Below, piece after piece: positions 36,524 to 47,722 of a DNA stretch of 64,000 bases. Both the position numbers and the translations under genes were made by a program. The notes beneath the pieces are model-generated. The model was not told the origin of the DNA and ran no database searches. It was given only the letters and a program-made list of their open reading frames with translations. Position 1 is the first letter of the stretch; each line of letters starts with the position of its first letter. Origin of the DNA: Xiphydria camelus (taxonomy: Eukaryota > Arthropoda > Insecta > Hymenoptera > Xiphydriidae); assembly GCA_963678675.1 (NCBI GenBank), contig OY783193.1:14454208-14518207 (forward strand), given 5' to 3'.

Positions 36524-37174
36524 TACAGGGCGATCCATTTTTAATGACGCACCTTAATCACTTTGAAAACATCCATTTAAAAAAAAGGTTCCAAATAAAA
36601 GTTGTATGGTCTCAAGGAAATAATTTGTATGCGCTATTAATTTAATTACAGGTGGTGCTAATTTAATGTATATAAATTTAATTAAGAACATTTTTTTAAA
36701 GGAAATCAATTTTTTTATCTATACAAAATTTGTAGTGCTAATTGAAACTAGCAGAAAAGGTATAACATGAAATGTCTATTGGTTGAATCGTTTATGAGAT
36801 ATTGCCAATAAAATTACAAGAATAAGTAACGCTGCGCGCGACTATGTCCTCCGGATTCTATCACGCGCGGCGTTAACTCTTGTATGCTTTGAGTTACAAT
36901 ATCTCATAAACGATTCGACGGATGGGTATTACATCTCATATCTTTTTTTAGCCCTAACTAACTTTATAATTTTTATAAGAATAAAAATATCGATTTCTAT
37001 TCAAACAAATCATCAAAATGAAAACATTAAAGTGGCACCGCTTATTATTAAACTAATAACGTCATAAGATGACCCCCTTGATAACACACAATTTTGATTC
37101 AGAATATTTTTTTCTAAATCGGATATGTCAAATTAAGTAATCAAAATGCGTCATTTAAAATGGGCCGCCCTGTA
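36524..37174. mobile_element. 651-bp foldback element starting TACAGGGCG
   Basis: Ends TACAGGGCG(A/G)(T/C)CCATTTT and AATGACGCA(xx)TT are inverted. A second inverted pair inside (36782-36804 and 36897-36919, GAATCGTTTATGAGATATTG) has one mismatch in 23. Non-coding. Confidence 0.65.
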
Positions 37175-38469
37175 CAAGCCCAACGCCCTTGCCAACAAAT
37201 ACGTATATATATATATATTTCTCGACACGAACAAGTACAAAGCTCATTTGTTATTCGCTTTAACCCGAGATGCGCGCGAGCGCGTTCCTCATACATTCAA
37301 CGACAGAGGGGTGAAAGGGGCTGGAGACACCGGAGCCACCCCTGTCCCGCGCGGATGGGGTTGAAATTCCGAGGTCGCGTCCACGGGGAGACCGCCGTGG
37401 AGTCGCCAAAATGTCTCTCGGCACAACGAGCAGCTCGCTCGACCTCTCTCTTTTTTTACCCACCCACGTACACGCGCGCCGTGGTCTGCCCGTGCTGTAA
37501 CCGCGCGAAAATAATGACAACCGACGGGAGGGTGAGTCGTGCGTACCGTTTCGGATGGTTTCATTCGGCGGACGCCGCGCACCCTTTACGGTCCCCGGCG
37601 GGCCAATGAAAATATTATGCTAATGACCAGCCGTGCGATAATTAACTGCGATTAAATAAAAATCATCGGACGGAGATCGACTCGGAGCCGTGCATGGGAA
37701 CTCACGAGGGTCTCGAGCGAAGGGTGCGAGGGTGGCGCTCTGCAGGAGTGACGCGGGTAGACTTACTTTCTCCCTTTTCTTCCCCCTCTCTTTCTATCGC
37801 TCGCTCTCCTTGGAATGCAAATTCATTGAAATGAATTCCAACGCAGTGTAAGACTGTCGTAATGCCTGGAGTGAGAGGGCGGTCGAGAGGACGAAGAAGG
37901 CCGAAAAGAGGACGGACCTCTTCTCTCCTCGGTCTTTTCTCGCCCCCCTTCGCCGCGGAGCGTCTTTGTCTCTTCTTCCAGCCTCATCCCCCTCCCAACT
38001 TCCGCGAAAAGAGAGGAATTTTTCCGAGTTAATTTTCTCGCGAGGCTGAGCGATATCCCCGGAGTGGGTATTTACATTTTCGCCGGCCCGTTGGTTTTCT
38101 AACCCCCACCCCTGGACCACCATTGCACCCTGCCCGCGCCGCGCCTGGCCCAAATTGTTTTGGCAATTTTTCGCAACTTTTTCAACTCCTCCACCCGACC
38201 ACTTTCGCTCGGGCTCGAGTAGGGGAAGGGAGTAGATCCTCTTCTCGCGAGATAACGAGGGGGCTGAAATAAGGTGTAAGTGCGTCTGGAAGCAACTACA
38301 CGGACTACTCGGGTCTTTGTGTGCGCGGTGTTACGCGTTTACGTATTACTTGGTGAATAGCGCGTGTGCTTCCCAGGTGAAAAAGTTTTCCATTGATTAT
38401 ACATGATTTCTGTGTAAACCATTCATATGAATCTTATGGAAATCTAAAAGATTTAAATAATCCGTATCG
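37175..38469. other. CpG-rich patch without a recognised gene
   Basis: GC/CpG-rich sequence from about 37240 to 38360, with Arg/Pro-rich frames overlapping on both strands. I recognise no protein. It could be a regulatory CpG island or the 5' part of a host gene; inference only. Confidence 0.4.
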
Positions 38470-38958
38470 CGTCACTAATGCCAAAATATTGTATACAAGT
38501 GCACAAAAGCCAGAAGGGCGTACAACATTTTTTGTAATTCACTCAAATTTGCCTCGGTATCAATAAATAAAATGAAAACTTAAAAGCAAACGGGGGTATA
38601 CAAGGTAATGTCTGTACGCCCTTTTGGCATTAAGATCTCGGAAAATCGCGAAAACTAATACCATAAGGGCATATCGATCTTAGGCTTATCCAAGTATGTA
38701 TAATATTATAATATATCTATACGCCCTTATGGCATTACTTTTCGTGCTTTTTAAGAAAATTAATGCCAAAAGGATGTATCGACGATATCTTATACGCCCT
38801 TTCGCCTTTACTTTTCACATTTTCATTTTACCATTTTTAGACCGCATTTACATATTTCTTCTATCAGTTGCGAGAACAAATTTTTTATAAACCCTTTTGG
38901 CTTCGACAATGTCAAAAGGGCGTAAAATGCCGTATACGACCTTTTGGCATTTATGACG
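38470..38958. mobile_element. 489-bp element with repeated ATGCCAAAAGGGCGTA motif
   Basis: Ends CGTCACTAATGCCAAAA and minus-strand CGTCATAAATGCCAAAAGG are inverted. The motif ATGCCAAAAGGGCGTA, in either orientation and with variants, occurs about eight times (for example near 38475, 38612, 38668, 38715, 38760, 38910 and 38935). Dense end motifs suggest protein binding sites. Confidence 0.6.
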
Positions 38959-40740
38959 TGATTTATAGTCCATACATATAGTTTTTATAAAAAGGAATAT
39001 ATACATAATTCATATAGAACTTCTCCGCCAGGTTTGCGACCTTCTCGCGCAGAGATCAAGGCAAAGAATGAGTGCGATGGATAAAAATTTTGATATCCTC
39101 TATAATAGAAAAAGTAACTGATTATTCAATCAAAATTAGAGGTCCAGTTTCGAAAAGTTGCATGAGAAATTGTATAAAATAACATTGCATTACGTTCAAT
39201 TGATAATGGCAGAGTAGTATGCGGACTAAAACGCAACGCCGATCTTATTCGACAGTAGGTAATAAAAGAGAGGTGTCGGGCAGGAATTATTCAAACGCGG
39301 TGAGAATGGAAGCAAATGCAACCCGTAAATACCGTTCGAAATTGAAACAGGTTGGAAGTGTGGGTCGATTGCATCACTCGTCCGCTTCCACCAATTTGGC
39401 TATAATTTACCCAAAATAGGTGGAACGGACCATTGACACCGATGGACCGGTCAATGTACGTGTATCCTGTACGTTTCTCGCTGTATTCGATAGCTAGTTA
39501 TCAGTAATTATTCCACGCCTCTCTAGTAAATTACGCTACTTTGCATTAGTCGCGGCTATTGCCTTTAACCGGCTGGTTGAGAGTCAACGAGATTAAGGAT
39601 GCATCACCTGTATATTGAAATCTCAACAGAAATTTACGAGATTACCTGTCCCGTCAAAAAGTTATGTGCTAAAGAAATTAACTAATTTTACACATACTCT
39701 TATGGAGAGACGGATATTGAACGGTGAAATGAATCGAAATAACTAAGAAAAATTCTTTAAATCTTTCTGGTTTTCGAAGAGATTAGCGATTAATAACCAT
39801 GTAAAATGATGAAAAAATAAATAAAATTAACACAATTTTACATAATCATTAACCCCTAATCGCTTCATAAACTAGAAAAATTTCAAAAATTTTACTCAGT
39901 AATACTAATAACCAAAAACGAAATTTTGTTATATTTCACCGTCTTGTATTCGTCGATTTAACGGGTTTCCATGAGACTCCGTGTACAGTAAGTCAAAATT
40001 AATGCATGACTTTTTAACGAAATAGACAATCAATTTCAAATATTAAAGGTGAACTTGTTTTAATCGTACACCTACATCATCCGTGGAAATCTCGAACATT
40101 TCTGTTAGGATTCCAATATACAGATGATACAGTCTTAAGCCACGCCCCCATTCTTCAAGACGATAACAAGAAGAGTTGCGAGGTACAGTTTCTACGGAAA
40201 TTTACTTTCCTACGTATTTATATTAAATTATTTCATTCAGCTGAGGGGAAGAGAAGATAAGAAAAGAGAGGGGAGGAAAAACTGAAGTGCCGGGAAAAGG
40301 AGCACAAAGAATTTCGAAAGAAGAAGAAGAGAAGAAAGAAGAAGAAGGAGAGGAGGGGGAGGAAGCGAAAAAATAGTAGGAGAACGGTGAATAAGGGGAT
40401 GAAGAAAATGGGATTGCGGAAACTAAAAGGAGAACGTAAATTGTGTAATTAGGGTGAAAGGGCAAAAGTGAAAAGCTCAACCATCCTAAGAGGCCTCTAT
40501 AAAGCTAAAAGACAAGGTGAACGGTTAAAAGTTCCTCCGGATGTATACACCGACAAACGGAAAATGGTAATAGCAATGATTTAATTTAATTTTTCTGATC
40601 GTCAAACAAGTTGAAACATACTTATTAAATGACCATATGAATAAACGAAAATACGATAAATAATCTGTCGTTGAATTACTCACTCCAAAATTCAAAATGA
40701 ACAAGAAACGTAACTATATGGTATGTATAGTAAAATCATG
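38959..40740. other. no gene; polypurine tract near 40250-40375
   Basis: AT-rich spacer with a weak palindrome around 39717-39946 and a GA-rich tract (AAGAAGAAGAAGAGAAGAAAG). The 66-residue frame at 39219-39419 is unrecognised. Confidence 0.4.
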
Positions 40741-40965
40741 ATAAGGTAAAAGTGGGATAGACGTCCCAGTTAAAGGGGAAGTTCAAGATTGATTATTTTG
40801 AATTTAATTCCAGATATCAAAGAGGTTTAAATAAAAAATATTTATCTATATTTGTACTATAAAAGAGCTACTCCATATATTTCGTATTTCTTCACTACGT
40901 TTCGAGATAATCGCGATTAAAAGTTAAACAAAAATCGGGGCGTTTATCCCAGCTTTACTCTATCG
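40741..40965. mobile_element. 225-bp miniature inverted-repeat element
   Basis: Ends pair GTAAAAGTGGGATAGACGTCCC with minus-strand GTAAAGCTGGGATAAACGCCCC. Non-coding; similar in style to other GGGATA/GGGTAGAG-ended elements here. Confidence 0.55.
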
Positions 40966-41804
40966 TATATCCGCAATTTTTGTATTAAACTCATTTGCAA
41001 CTCGTTCTACAAATTTAATGCATTTTAGTACCGAATGTGTATATCGCGAATTCACGAATATATGTATCTAACGGTGTGCATCATCAGCTTTTAGAATTAT
41101 TAAAATCCCACGATAAGCAAATGAGCTCTAAAAGCTATAAAAACCAGAACGTCCCAAATGCCGCGGACTTCGTCCCTTCGATGCGAGTATACGCTTTCAA
41201 TTGAAACCGGATTTGGCACTGGTCGATTTTCCTCTAATACACGTTCACAGTTGAATATTTCCGGAAGGAGGGGGAATCCTTGGACCGTAGTGGTCCTTTA
41301 TGCAAATCATATTTTACGGGCTATAGGCGCGAGGCATCTGCCGGGGGACGAAATCCTTTATTTAATGGCCGTATCTCTCGTTCCTGCTTCCTCCGGGAAT
41401 GCTCCTCATCTAATCGCATCAGAGCAGCGTTAAAACAATTTATATCCATGGTGGATGAGGGGAGAGGGGGGCTTTCCTCGTGGACGAGGGCACCAGGCGG
41501 TATAGGTACGTGGCCCGGTCCTTATAATTCAAGGATTACATCTCTCTGCCACCAGGTCGTGCCTCGATTTGTATTTTAATTTTGGCCCCCCGCTCGAATG
41601 AATAATTATTCGAATTTGCATCTAGCGTTATATATAGGAACCAGTTGAATGGCTACTTTGAAATTGATTAAGACGCGGGTGGAGCGATCGAAAGGGACGA
41701 AAATTGAAACGTTCGTTGATTAAAGAGAGATCCCATAACGTGTATTTCGGAATAGACAAGCGAGACGTTAATATTTTTGAGCATTCATAACCATGTACCT
41801 ACTA
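40966..41804. other. no gene recognised
   Basis: Spacer containing an unrecognised 91-residue frame (41158-41433) overlapping another frame; no support for either. Confidence 0.4.
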
Positions 41805-42416
41805 TAGGAGAGTGTTGCCAAAATCATGCTATAGTTAACACTTTTCCATTTCTGGCATGTACTGTGCTGGGGATTGTTAATTAATTGACCATAAGGCATA
41901 TGTAGATACATTAGATATGTTTCTATCTATAAGAAAAATCATACACGTAGTTCTATAAGAACATTTACGCCATCAAATTCATTATTTTTCAATGCCTTGC
42001 AATCAGTACGATTTAGGCTACCAGTATCCAAAATCGTAATTAAGGTATTAGTAGATATGTATATAAAGAAAACTAATTAAGTTTATTTCAAAATTGTACA
42101 AAATAATCCGAACGGTTGTAAGAAATTTTTTCTCGTTGAAAACCGACAGAGGATTCACGAACCTAGGTGTGACACTGAATAACGATTTGGGCAACTCCAG
42201 TCACACGCGTGCAAATCTTAAGTAAATCTCAGAAATAAATAATCAATTCCCGAACAACTGACAATGAGCTAAATATGTTGTTGAATAAAGCTACTTTCTA
42301 TATGCCAATTAAAATTTGAAAAACTATTAACTAAATTGGTTCTATATCCTTAAAGCATTCGATAAAACACTACCTAGAAACAAACCAATTTTTGATAAAC
42401 ATTCTAGCGAACTCAA

Positions 42417-42578
42417 ATATCGATACCTTACTTTGAAAACCTCGTAAGTTCAATTTTTGACAAAAATGCCATTTATAGCTTACTGCGTTAAGGTTTAAAA
42501 TCTGAACACAGTAAGCTAGAAATGGCATTTCTGTCAAAAATTGAACTTACGAGATTTTCAAAGTAAGGTACCGATATG
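42417..42578. mobile_element. hairpin miniature element, family shared with 9168
   Basis: ATATCGATACCTTACTTTGA and AAGTTCAATTTTTGACA are mirrored over arms of about 65 bp. It shares arm sequence with 9168-9266. Nested in the 41807-43086 element. Confidence 0.8.
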
Positions 42579-42635
42579 TGACAATAATGACGTAAACTTT
42601 ACTAAATCCGAAATGTTTTCATACATACCCGCGTT

Positions 42636-42985
42636 AAAAAAGTATGGCTAAAGTATGGCGGAAATTTTGGAAAAGTTGAACCAAAAAAATATGGCTACGG
42701 ATTGTATCCCAGGTTTTCAGCTAGACAATTTTCTTATATCGGCGAAAGAGTAAGACTTACTCGACTTATCTGTATCTTTTTGATTCAATTTTGTGGATAT
42801 GAAATAATAGCAACTGACAAGAATAAACGTCGACAAATTACTATATAACCTCGTACAAGTGACTAAACTCTCATTAAAGAGCGCGTTGTTTATTGCCTGA
42901 AAATCTGGGATACGATCCGTAGTCACACTTTTTTGGTTCAACTTTTCCCAGACTTCCACCATACCTTGGCCATACATTTTTTTTA
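42636..42985. repeat. inverted pair with ~85-bp arms
   Basis: AAAAGTTGAACCAAAAAAAT and GTATCCCAGGTTTTCAG at 42670-42720 are mirrored at 42899-42955, and the outer part (GTATGGC…AAGTATGG) at about 42960-42985. The intervening sequence holds the N-terminal half of an unrecognised minus frame. Confidence 0.7.
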
Positions 42986-43337
42986 CGCGAGTATCTTCTC
43001 CAATATACGTCATATCCATGCATAACTTTCCGAGAAACCGTTGAGATACAATTCAGGTAACCGGTACACTTTTGCCAACTCTCCCCTAACCTGCTGTGTC
43101 AATGGTAGATAAGACTCTACAATCAAAAACTACCAAACACAATTATACAAAAGCAAACTATACAATTATACGAGAAACAGTGTAGGTATAATGATTAATT
43201 GTCTCCGTAACCATCGTACATCTGCCACGAAACTAACTTCGTCTATGCAGACCCGAACACTATGCCAAACTCTATAGACAAGAAGGAGACCGTCCCCTCT
43301 TTCCCGCGGTAGACTACCGCGCCGGACAATTGAGGAC

Positions 43338-43373
43338 AATTGAGTCGTTTGGTTTCAAAATCGGCCACCTCCA
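43338..43373. repeat. left terminal inverted repeat
   Basis: 36 bp identical to the inverse of 45844-45879, containing TTTGGTTTCAAAATCGGCCA. Related words TCGGTCACCTTC (43507-43518) and ACGGCCAACTCC (43540-43551) follow downstream in the same orientation. Confidence 0.95.
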
Positions 43374-43669
43374 TATTTCATAAAATTGCATTTTTTTATT
43401 GTAGAGCATTATTTAATCACTGTTCTACCACTGTCTGAAATATTAGCTTCAAATGTGACCACATCCCGCTATAAAATCGTGTGTAACTTTTGGTTAATTA
43501 TCAAATTCGGTCACCTTCAGCAAGCGTCCACTTTCATAAACGGCCAACTCCTGAGCGCATGCGCGGTCATATTGTGATATATTTCTGTACAATCGAAGCA
43601 GTAATACGTTACGGCAGCATTATTGTGGTGAATTATACCGTAGTGTAAGGACTATTCCGAAAACACATT

Positions 43670-45532
43670 ATGGAAAGAAATATTGAGGAAACTAATGTGC
43701 CAATGAAACGTCAGCCAGCAAAAGAAACATGGAAAAGGGCTCGTGAAAAACGTGAAAGGTAAATAAACATTCCTGGATTTCTAACCTATAAATTGAGTAT
43801 TACAATTTCATTTAGATATTGTCCGGCAAAGCAACCACAGTTGCCAAAGTGTAGGCACAATAGTGCAGCTTTGAGATGTACTTCGTTGACAATGGATGTC
43901 ATACAAAATTTCCATGCCAGATACTACAGTATTCCTGAAAAAATATCACAAGACAATTTCACACTGAAGCATATCGAGATTAATAAAGTGAAGCGGCGTA
44001 GATCTACGGACAATAGCAGGCCAGAAAAAAATTTCAGTCTGAAATATGTAATTTGTAACAATATTACTAAAGATAAGGTACCCGTGTGTCGATCAACATT
44101 CCTCAATGCATTGGGAATTACTAAGCATAGGGTTAAAGGTGTAGTGCGTCGCTATTGTGCTACAGGATTATCTCCTCGAGAACGCAGAGGTGGTGATAGG
44201 AAATCTACAGCTTTTGAGGGAAAAAGACGTTCCGTAAAGCAGTTCATTAAAAAATTTAAATGTTTAGAGTCACATTATTGTAGAGGGAAAAGCCAACGAG
44301 TTTACCTGTGTAGTGAATTATCAATAAGAAAAATGTGGAGAATGTATGATTCTGAAACCACAGATTCTACGTTCAAAGTAAAAGAAAGTTATTTCAGAAA
44401 AATATTTGTATCTTGCTTTAATGTTGGATTTGGGATGCCGCGGACCGATGTTTGTTCCAAGTGTCTGGAATTAAATGAAAAATTAAAATATGAAAATAAT
44501 GAAGAACAGAAACAAACATTAAGGACTGAGAAACGAATACATAAACTTCGTGCCAAAGCGTTTTTCGAATTGCTTCAAGAAAAACAGGCTGGTTTATTGA
44601 CCTTTAGTTTTGACTGTCAAAAGAATTTCGCCATTCCAAGGCTTCCAGATCAAGCAACTTATTATAGTAGACAGCTTTATTTATATAACTTTACGATAGT
44701 ACAGGGAACGTCAAAAGATCCATTAAAGGGAAATACATTCATTTACACATGGGCTGAACATGAATTTCCGAAGGGTGCTAATGAGATAGCCTCATGTCTT
44801 TATCACAGACTAAATAACTCTGATTTGTCAGGAATTTCCACTATAAGATGTATGGCCGACGGTTGCGGAGGCCAGAACAAAAATTCTATTTTGATATCCA
44901 TGTTAAGTAAGTGGTTAGTCCATAACGCACCCAGTCAAATTCAGAAAATTGAATGCATCTTTCCAGTGCCAGGGCATTCGTATATTCCCCCAGATAGGGT
45001 ATTTGCACGAATAGAGAAAGTTATAAAAAAGAAAGAAATTTTATCTCAGCCAGAAGAATTTTATGAACTATTAAAAGAACATGGAGAAATTTTTCATCTA
45101 GGAAGAGACCTTCCTGACTTGGACTGGAAGACTGAAACAAGTGTTATTGTTAAACCACCGGCACAATGGCATTTTAAATTTGGAGCTGCGAAACGCTATT
45201 TTATTAAGAAAACAAAAAACGGTGGCATTGTTCTTAAGGGAGAATGGGCATATAAATCTGAGCTAGAGAACTATGCTGGTGTATGCAGGAAGGGAAAAAA
45301 TATAGGCATGCTAAATGCACAATCTATTCCTATGGGAAAACCAGTAAATGCGCTAAAAGTTCGAGATGTCGATAATCTTCTTAAAAAACACTATGGTAAA
45401 AACTGGCAGAATCTCGATTCACTACAGATGTACAAAGATATTATTAATAATAACCAAGTTAGACAAGAAGTAGTTGTTCATGAAGAAACTTTATGTGAGG
45501 AGACCCCTGAAGAAACTGCCATTCGAGTTTAA
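43670..45532 (+). CDS. transposase-like protein, DUF7869-type (two exons)
   Basis: Exon 1 is 43670-43758 and exon 2 is 43816-45532. The ATG has A at -3 and G at +4. Unspliced, the frame hits TAA right after the donor AG|GTAAATAA; removing the 57-bp intron (CTAAC branch-like site at 43781, acceptor TTTCATTTAG) restores one 601-residue frame. Visible parts: a basic N terminus; a helix-turn-helix-like segment around residues 123-142 (FLNALGITKHRVKGVVRR); a CxxC pair at 243/246 (VCSKC); then an RNase-H-like core with FSFDCQKN (Asp296), MADGCGGQNKN (Asp378), and GHSYIPPDRVFARIEK (His417, Asp423, Glu430). I infer Asp296, Asp378 and Glu430 or Asp423 as the catalytic triad. Similar proteins are common and uncharacterised in arthropods. 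No stop or frameshift interrupts it. It would cut and rejoin the element's own ends in the nucleus. Confidence 0.8.
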
Positions 45533-45594
45533 ATTAGTACAATAATGTATTATTGTTTGAAATATTTTGTAAGTAATTAATTTGTTTCGTTTAA

Positions 45595-45600
45595 AATAAA
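45595..45600 (+). terminator. poly(A) signal of the transposase gene
   Basis: AATAAA lies 62 bp after the stop codon and well inside the right terminal repeat, as expected for a self-contained transposon gene. Confidence 0.65.
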
Positions 45601-45651
45601 CACACCAACAAATAGTTTTGTTATTTACTTACGACAGTAAAGTTATATTAT

Positions 45652-45680
45652 GGTTTGGTTGCAAAATCGGCCATCTCCAT
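45652..45680 (+). repeat. internal copy of the terminal motif
   Basis: GGTTTGGTTGCAAAATCGGCC and CATCTCCAT match the left terminal repeat with two changes. It lies near the right end in plus orientation, opposite to the right terminus. A probable extra transposase binding site. Confidence 0.75.
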
Positions 45681-45843
45681 TAAATAAATTATAATGCAGC
45701 AAAAACTTCCAAGAATTTTTTGTATACACATATGGATTAGTTGTTCCGAAGCAATATGCTTATATATGTACCAAGAATCGCATTAATTAATGCTTGTATT
45801 TCTATGATACATATTTTTTGAAGTCCTGAAAAATTCGCTCACT

Positions 45844-45879
45844 TGGAGGTGGCCGATTTTGAAACCAAACGACTCAATT
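45844..45879. repeat. right terminal inverted repeat
   Basis: Exact inverse of 43338-43373. Outside it, the + strand continues ACTATTACTATTAC. Confidence 0.95.
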
Positions 45880-46563
45880 ACTATTACTATTACAATTACT
45901 ATTTACAGGGAACAATCGGACAAATAAAGCAATTGCCCGAAGACGAGCGTCGTAATCAAATTCGCATTTACCCCTTTCCGAATAAGGATTATTAGTTTCG
46001 ACACGCGCCGACACGATAACGAGCGCGGATTACGCTAAGTGGCGCATTATACGCGCTCGAATTAGCGAGTTGACGGTCAGTGAAACGGGCTCGAGATTAC
46101 GCGCCAGTCCGTATAGCGTTGGTACGGGCGCGGCGAATCGAGCCCCTCGTCGTCTCAGGTGAGAATTACGAACAAGTAGACTCGTTTACGCGCCGCGGGG
46201 GGAAAGCTTCATTTGGAATGCCCGGAAATAGACATTTACAATCGGGTGCTCTCAAGGCGAAGACTTTTAAGGAGCGTATAAATCCCTAATTATATGCCGG
46301 GAACCAAGAGAGCGCGAACGGCTGTTTACGAGCAATTCGCGACTGCTTCGAAGACTCCTCCCCGAGGATCGAACACCTCCCAGACGCCGAGGTACGAATA
46401 ACGACGAACGTGACGCAGTGGCTCGCTCGTTTTCGCTCTCTCTCTCTCTCTCTCTCTCTCTACTTCGTTGAACAGGAAAGATCACTAACTACGGTCTCGT
46501 CAACTAATTAATGTCACCCATTCATTCATCTCTCATTTTTTCCCCCCTATACATCTGTTATTT
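45880..46563. other. CpG-rich patch; (TC)n at 46435-46461
   Basis: CpG-rich from about 46000 to 46440, ending in a TC microsatellite. The flanking frames are Arg/Ser-rich and unrecognised. Confidence 0.45.
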
Positions 46564-46806
46564 ATGCCATCTCTAGTGTTGTCGCGGGATGACAGGTCTG
46601 CAATATATTGTGTTTTAGAGAGCAAATCTTCCACTGCTACTCTCCCACTGCTAAATCTTAAGTTATTTACTTGCTTATGTCTATTAAATTTACCTATGTT
46701 TATTTACTATGCTAATGATTGTTATTTTCCGCTTGTTCCTGCAGTTCGCTGCATGTATATTTGGTCCAACTGTGGATCATAAATAAAAATATCAATCAAT
46801 CAATCA
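46564..46806 (+). mobile_element. possible non-LTR retrotransposon 3' tail
   Basis: The stretch ends with AATAAAAATATCAATCAATC and further AATC units. Short tandem tails after an A-rich 3' end are typical of some LINEs. No reverse transcriptase is visible here, so the call rests on the tail alone. Confidence 0.3.
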
Positions 46807-47043
46807 ATCTCTCTCTCTTATCTTAATTGTACCTCCAATTAAGAATATTGATCGGAGCGCATCGCCGAACGATATTCCCGGTGAAATACAGGGAAAGTAA
46901 CTCGACGTAGCTGCGATTTTAGTTTGTAATCGATAAATCGTTAGACTAGGCAGTTTTTTAAAGAAAAGTTTCGTAAAAATAAACAAGGATATATCGATAG
47001 TAATAATGATATTTTCGTAACTAAACGCCTCTTATTGTATATA

Positions 47044-47322
47044 CCGAGAGGAATAATTGCAAGTGTTGAAAACAAATTTTTCTTGAATCAAGAACACATA
47101 AACTTAGAATTTTGTTGAAATACAGATTCTTTATCGACAAATATATATTCTTGATTCAAGAATACCGTCATGGGAATGAAAAATTCTTTCTGCGCATCAA
47201 AAATAATTATTCGAGCCTATCAAATATTTTCTTGCACTATGACTTGATTTTGAAACTAAGTATATCATGTTTTTTGATTGAAGAAAACATTTCTTTGGCA
47301 CCAGCAATTATTTCTCTCAGTG
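47044..47322. mobile_element. CACTG-type miniature element (279 bp)
   Basis: The minus-strand right end CACTGAGAGAAATAATTGC pairs with the left CCGAGAGGAATAATTGC. An inner pair (TTCTTGAATCAAGAA near 47090 and TTCTTGATTCAAGAA near 47149) is also present. The left terminus has lost the CACTG. Confidence 0.5.
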
Positions 47323-47324
47323 TA

Positions 47325-47722
47325 TACAGGGTAAGGCATTTAAATTGAAACACATGAATATCTATAAAATTAACGCATTTTAGAAGAAAAATGTTTCTTA
47401 TAAAAGTTACTTGCTCTAAAGGGGGGGTAAGAGCTGTTTTATCTTTCCTTTAGTAGACGTTTCCAAGGCCAGTTTAAGGTCAGCGTTTCTTTTTAATGGA
47501 AGCCTACTTTTTTCCAATAAATTCTTAATCTATACGTAAAAACAGACAAGTTTTGTCTGAAAGGTTTTTTATTTCTGTTTCTCTCCATTTAAAGAAAAAT
47601 GGCCCTAGAGACGTCTGCTAAATTAAAAATAAAATATGCAGTTCTCTTTCCCTCTCTAAAGCAAATAATTTTTATAAGAAATATTATTTTCTAAAATGCG
47701 TTACCTTACAGATATTCATATA
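47325..47722. mobile_element. 398-bp foldback element starting TACAGGG
   Basis: Arms of about 115 bp share GAATATCT(A/G)TAA, AACGCATTTTAGAA and TTTCTTATAAAA. The left tip TACAGGGTAAGG begins two bases after the neighbouring CACTG element ends. Non-coding. Confidence 0.65.

Larger units (their letters stand above)
41807..43086. mobile_element. 1.28-kb TA-flanked element, GGGGAGAGTTGGC-type ends
   Basis: Left end TAGGAGAGTGTTGCCAAAA and minus-strand right end TAGGGGAGAGTTGGCAAAA are related inverted termini, each with TA at the edge. It contains a nested hairpin (42417-42578) and an 85-bp inverted pair (42636-42985). An unrecognised minus-strand frame of 100 residues lies at 42717-43019. Confidence 0.5.
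43342..45875 (+). mobile_element. complete DNA transposon, DUF7869-like transposase family
   Basis: The element starts GAGTCGTTTGGTTTCAAAAT and ends with its exact inverse. Including the flanking palindromic AATT on both sides, the identity is 36 bp (43338-43373 and 45844-45879). Because AATT is palindromic, it can be read as a 4-bp target duplication or as the tip of the repeat. The element contains one intact spliced gene and short 5' and 3' untranslated parts. Perfect ends and an unbroken gene imply recent insertion. The left flank has a 12-bp direct duplication (GACAATTGAG at 43325 and 43336). The superfamily is not resolved. Confidence 0.85.

Noticed and set aside
43793..43815. Start of the 43.8-kb gene at a TTG within the frame
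   Set aside because: These bases lie in the intron; a proper ATG with good context plus a splice pair is present upstream at 43670.
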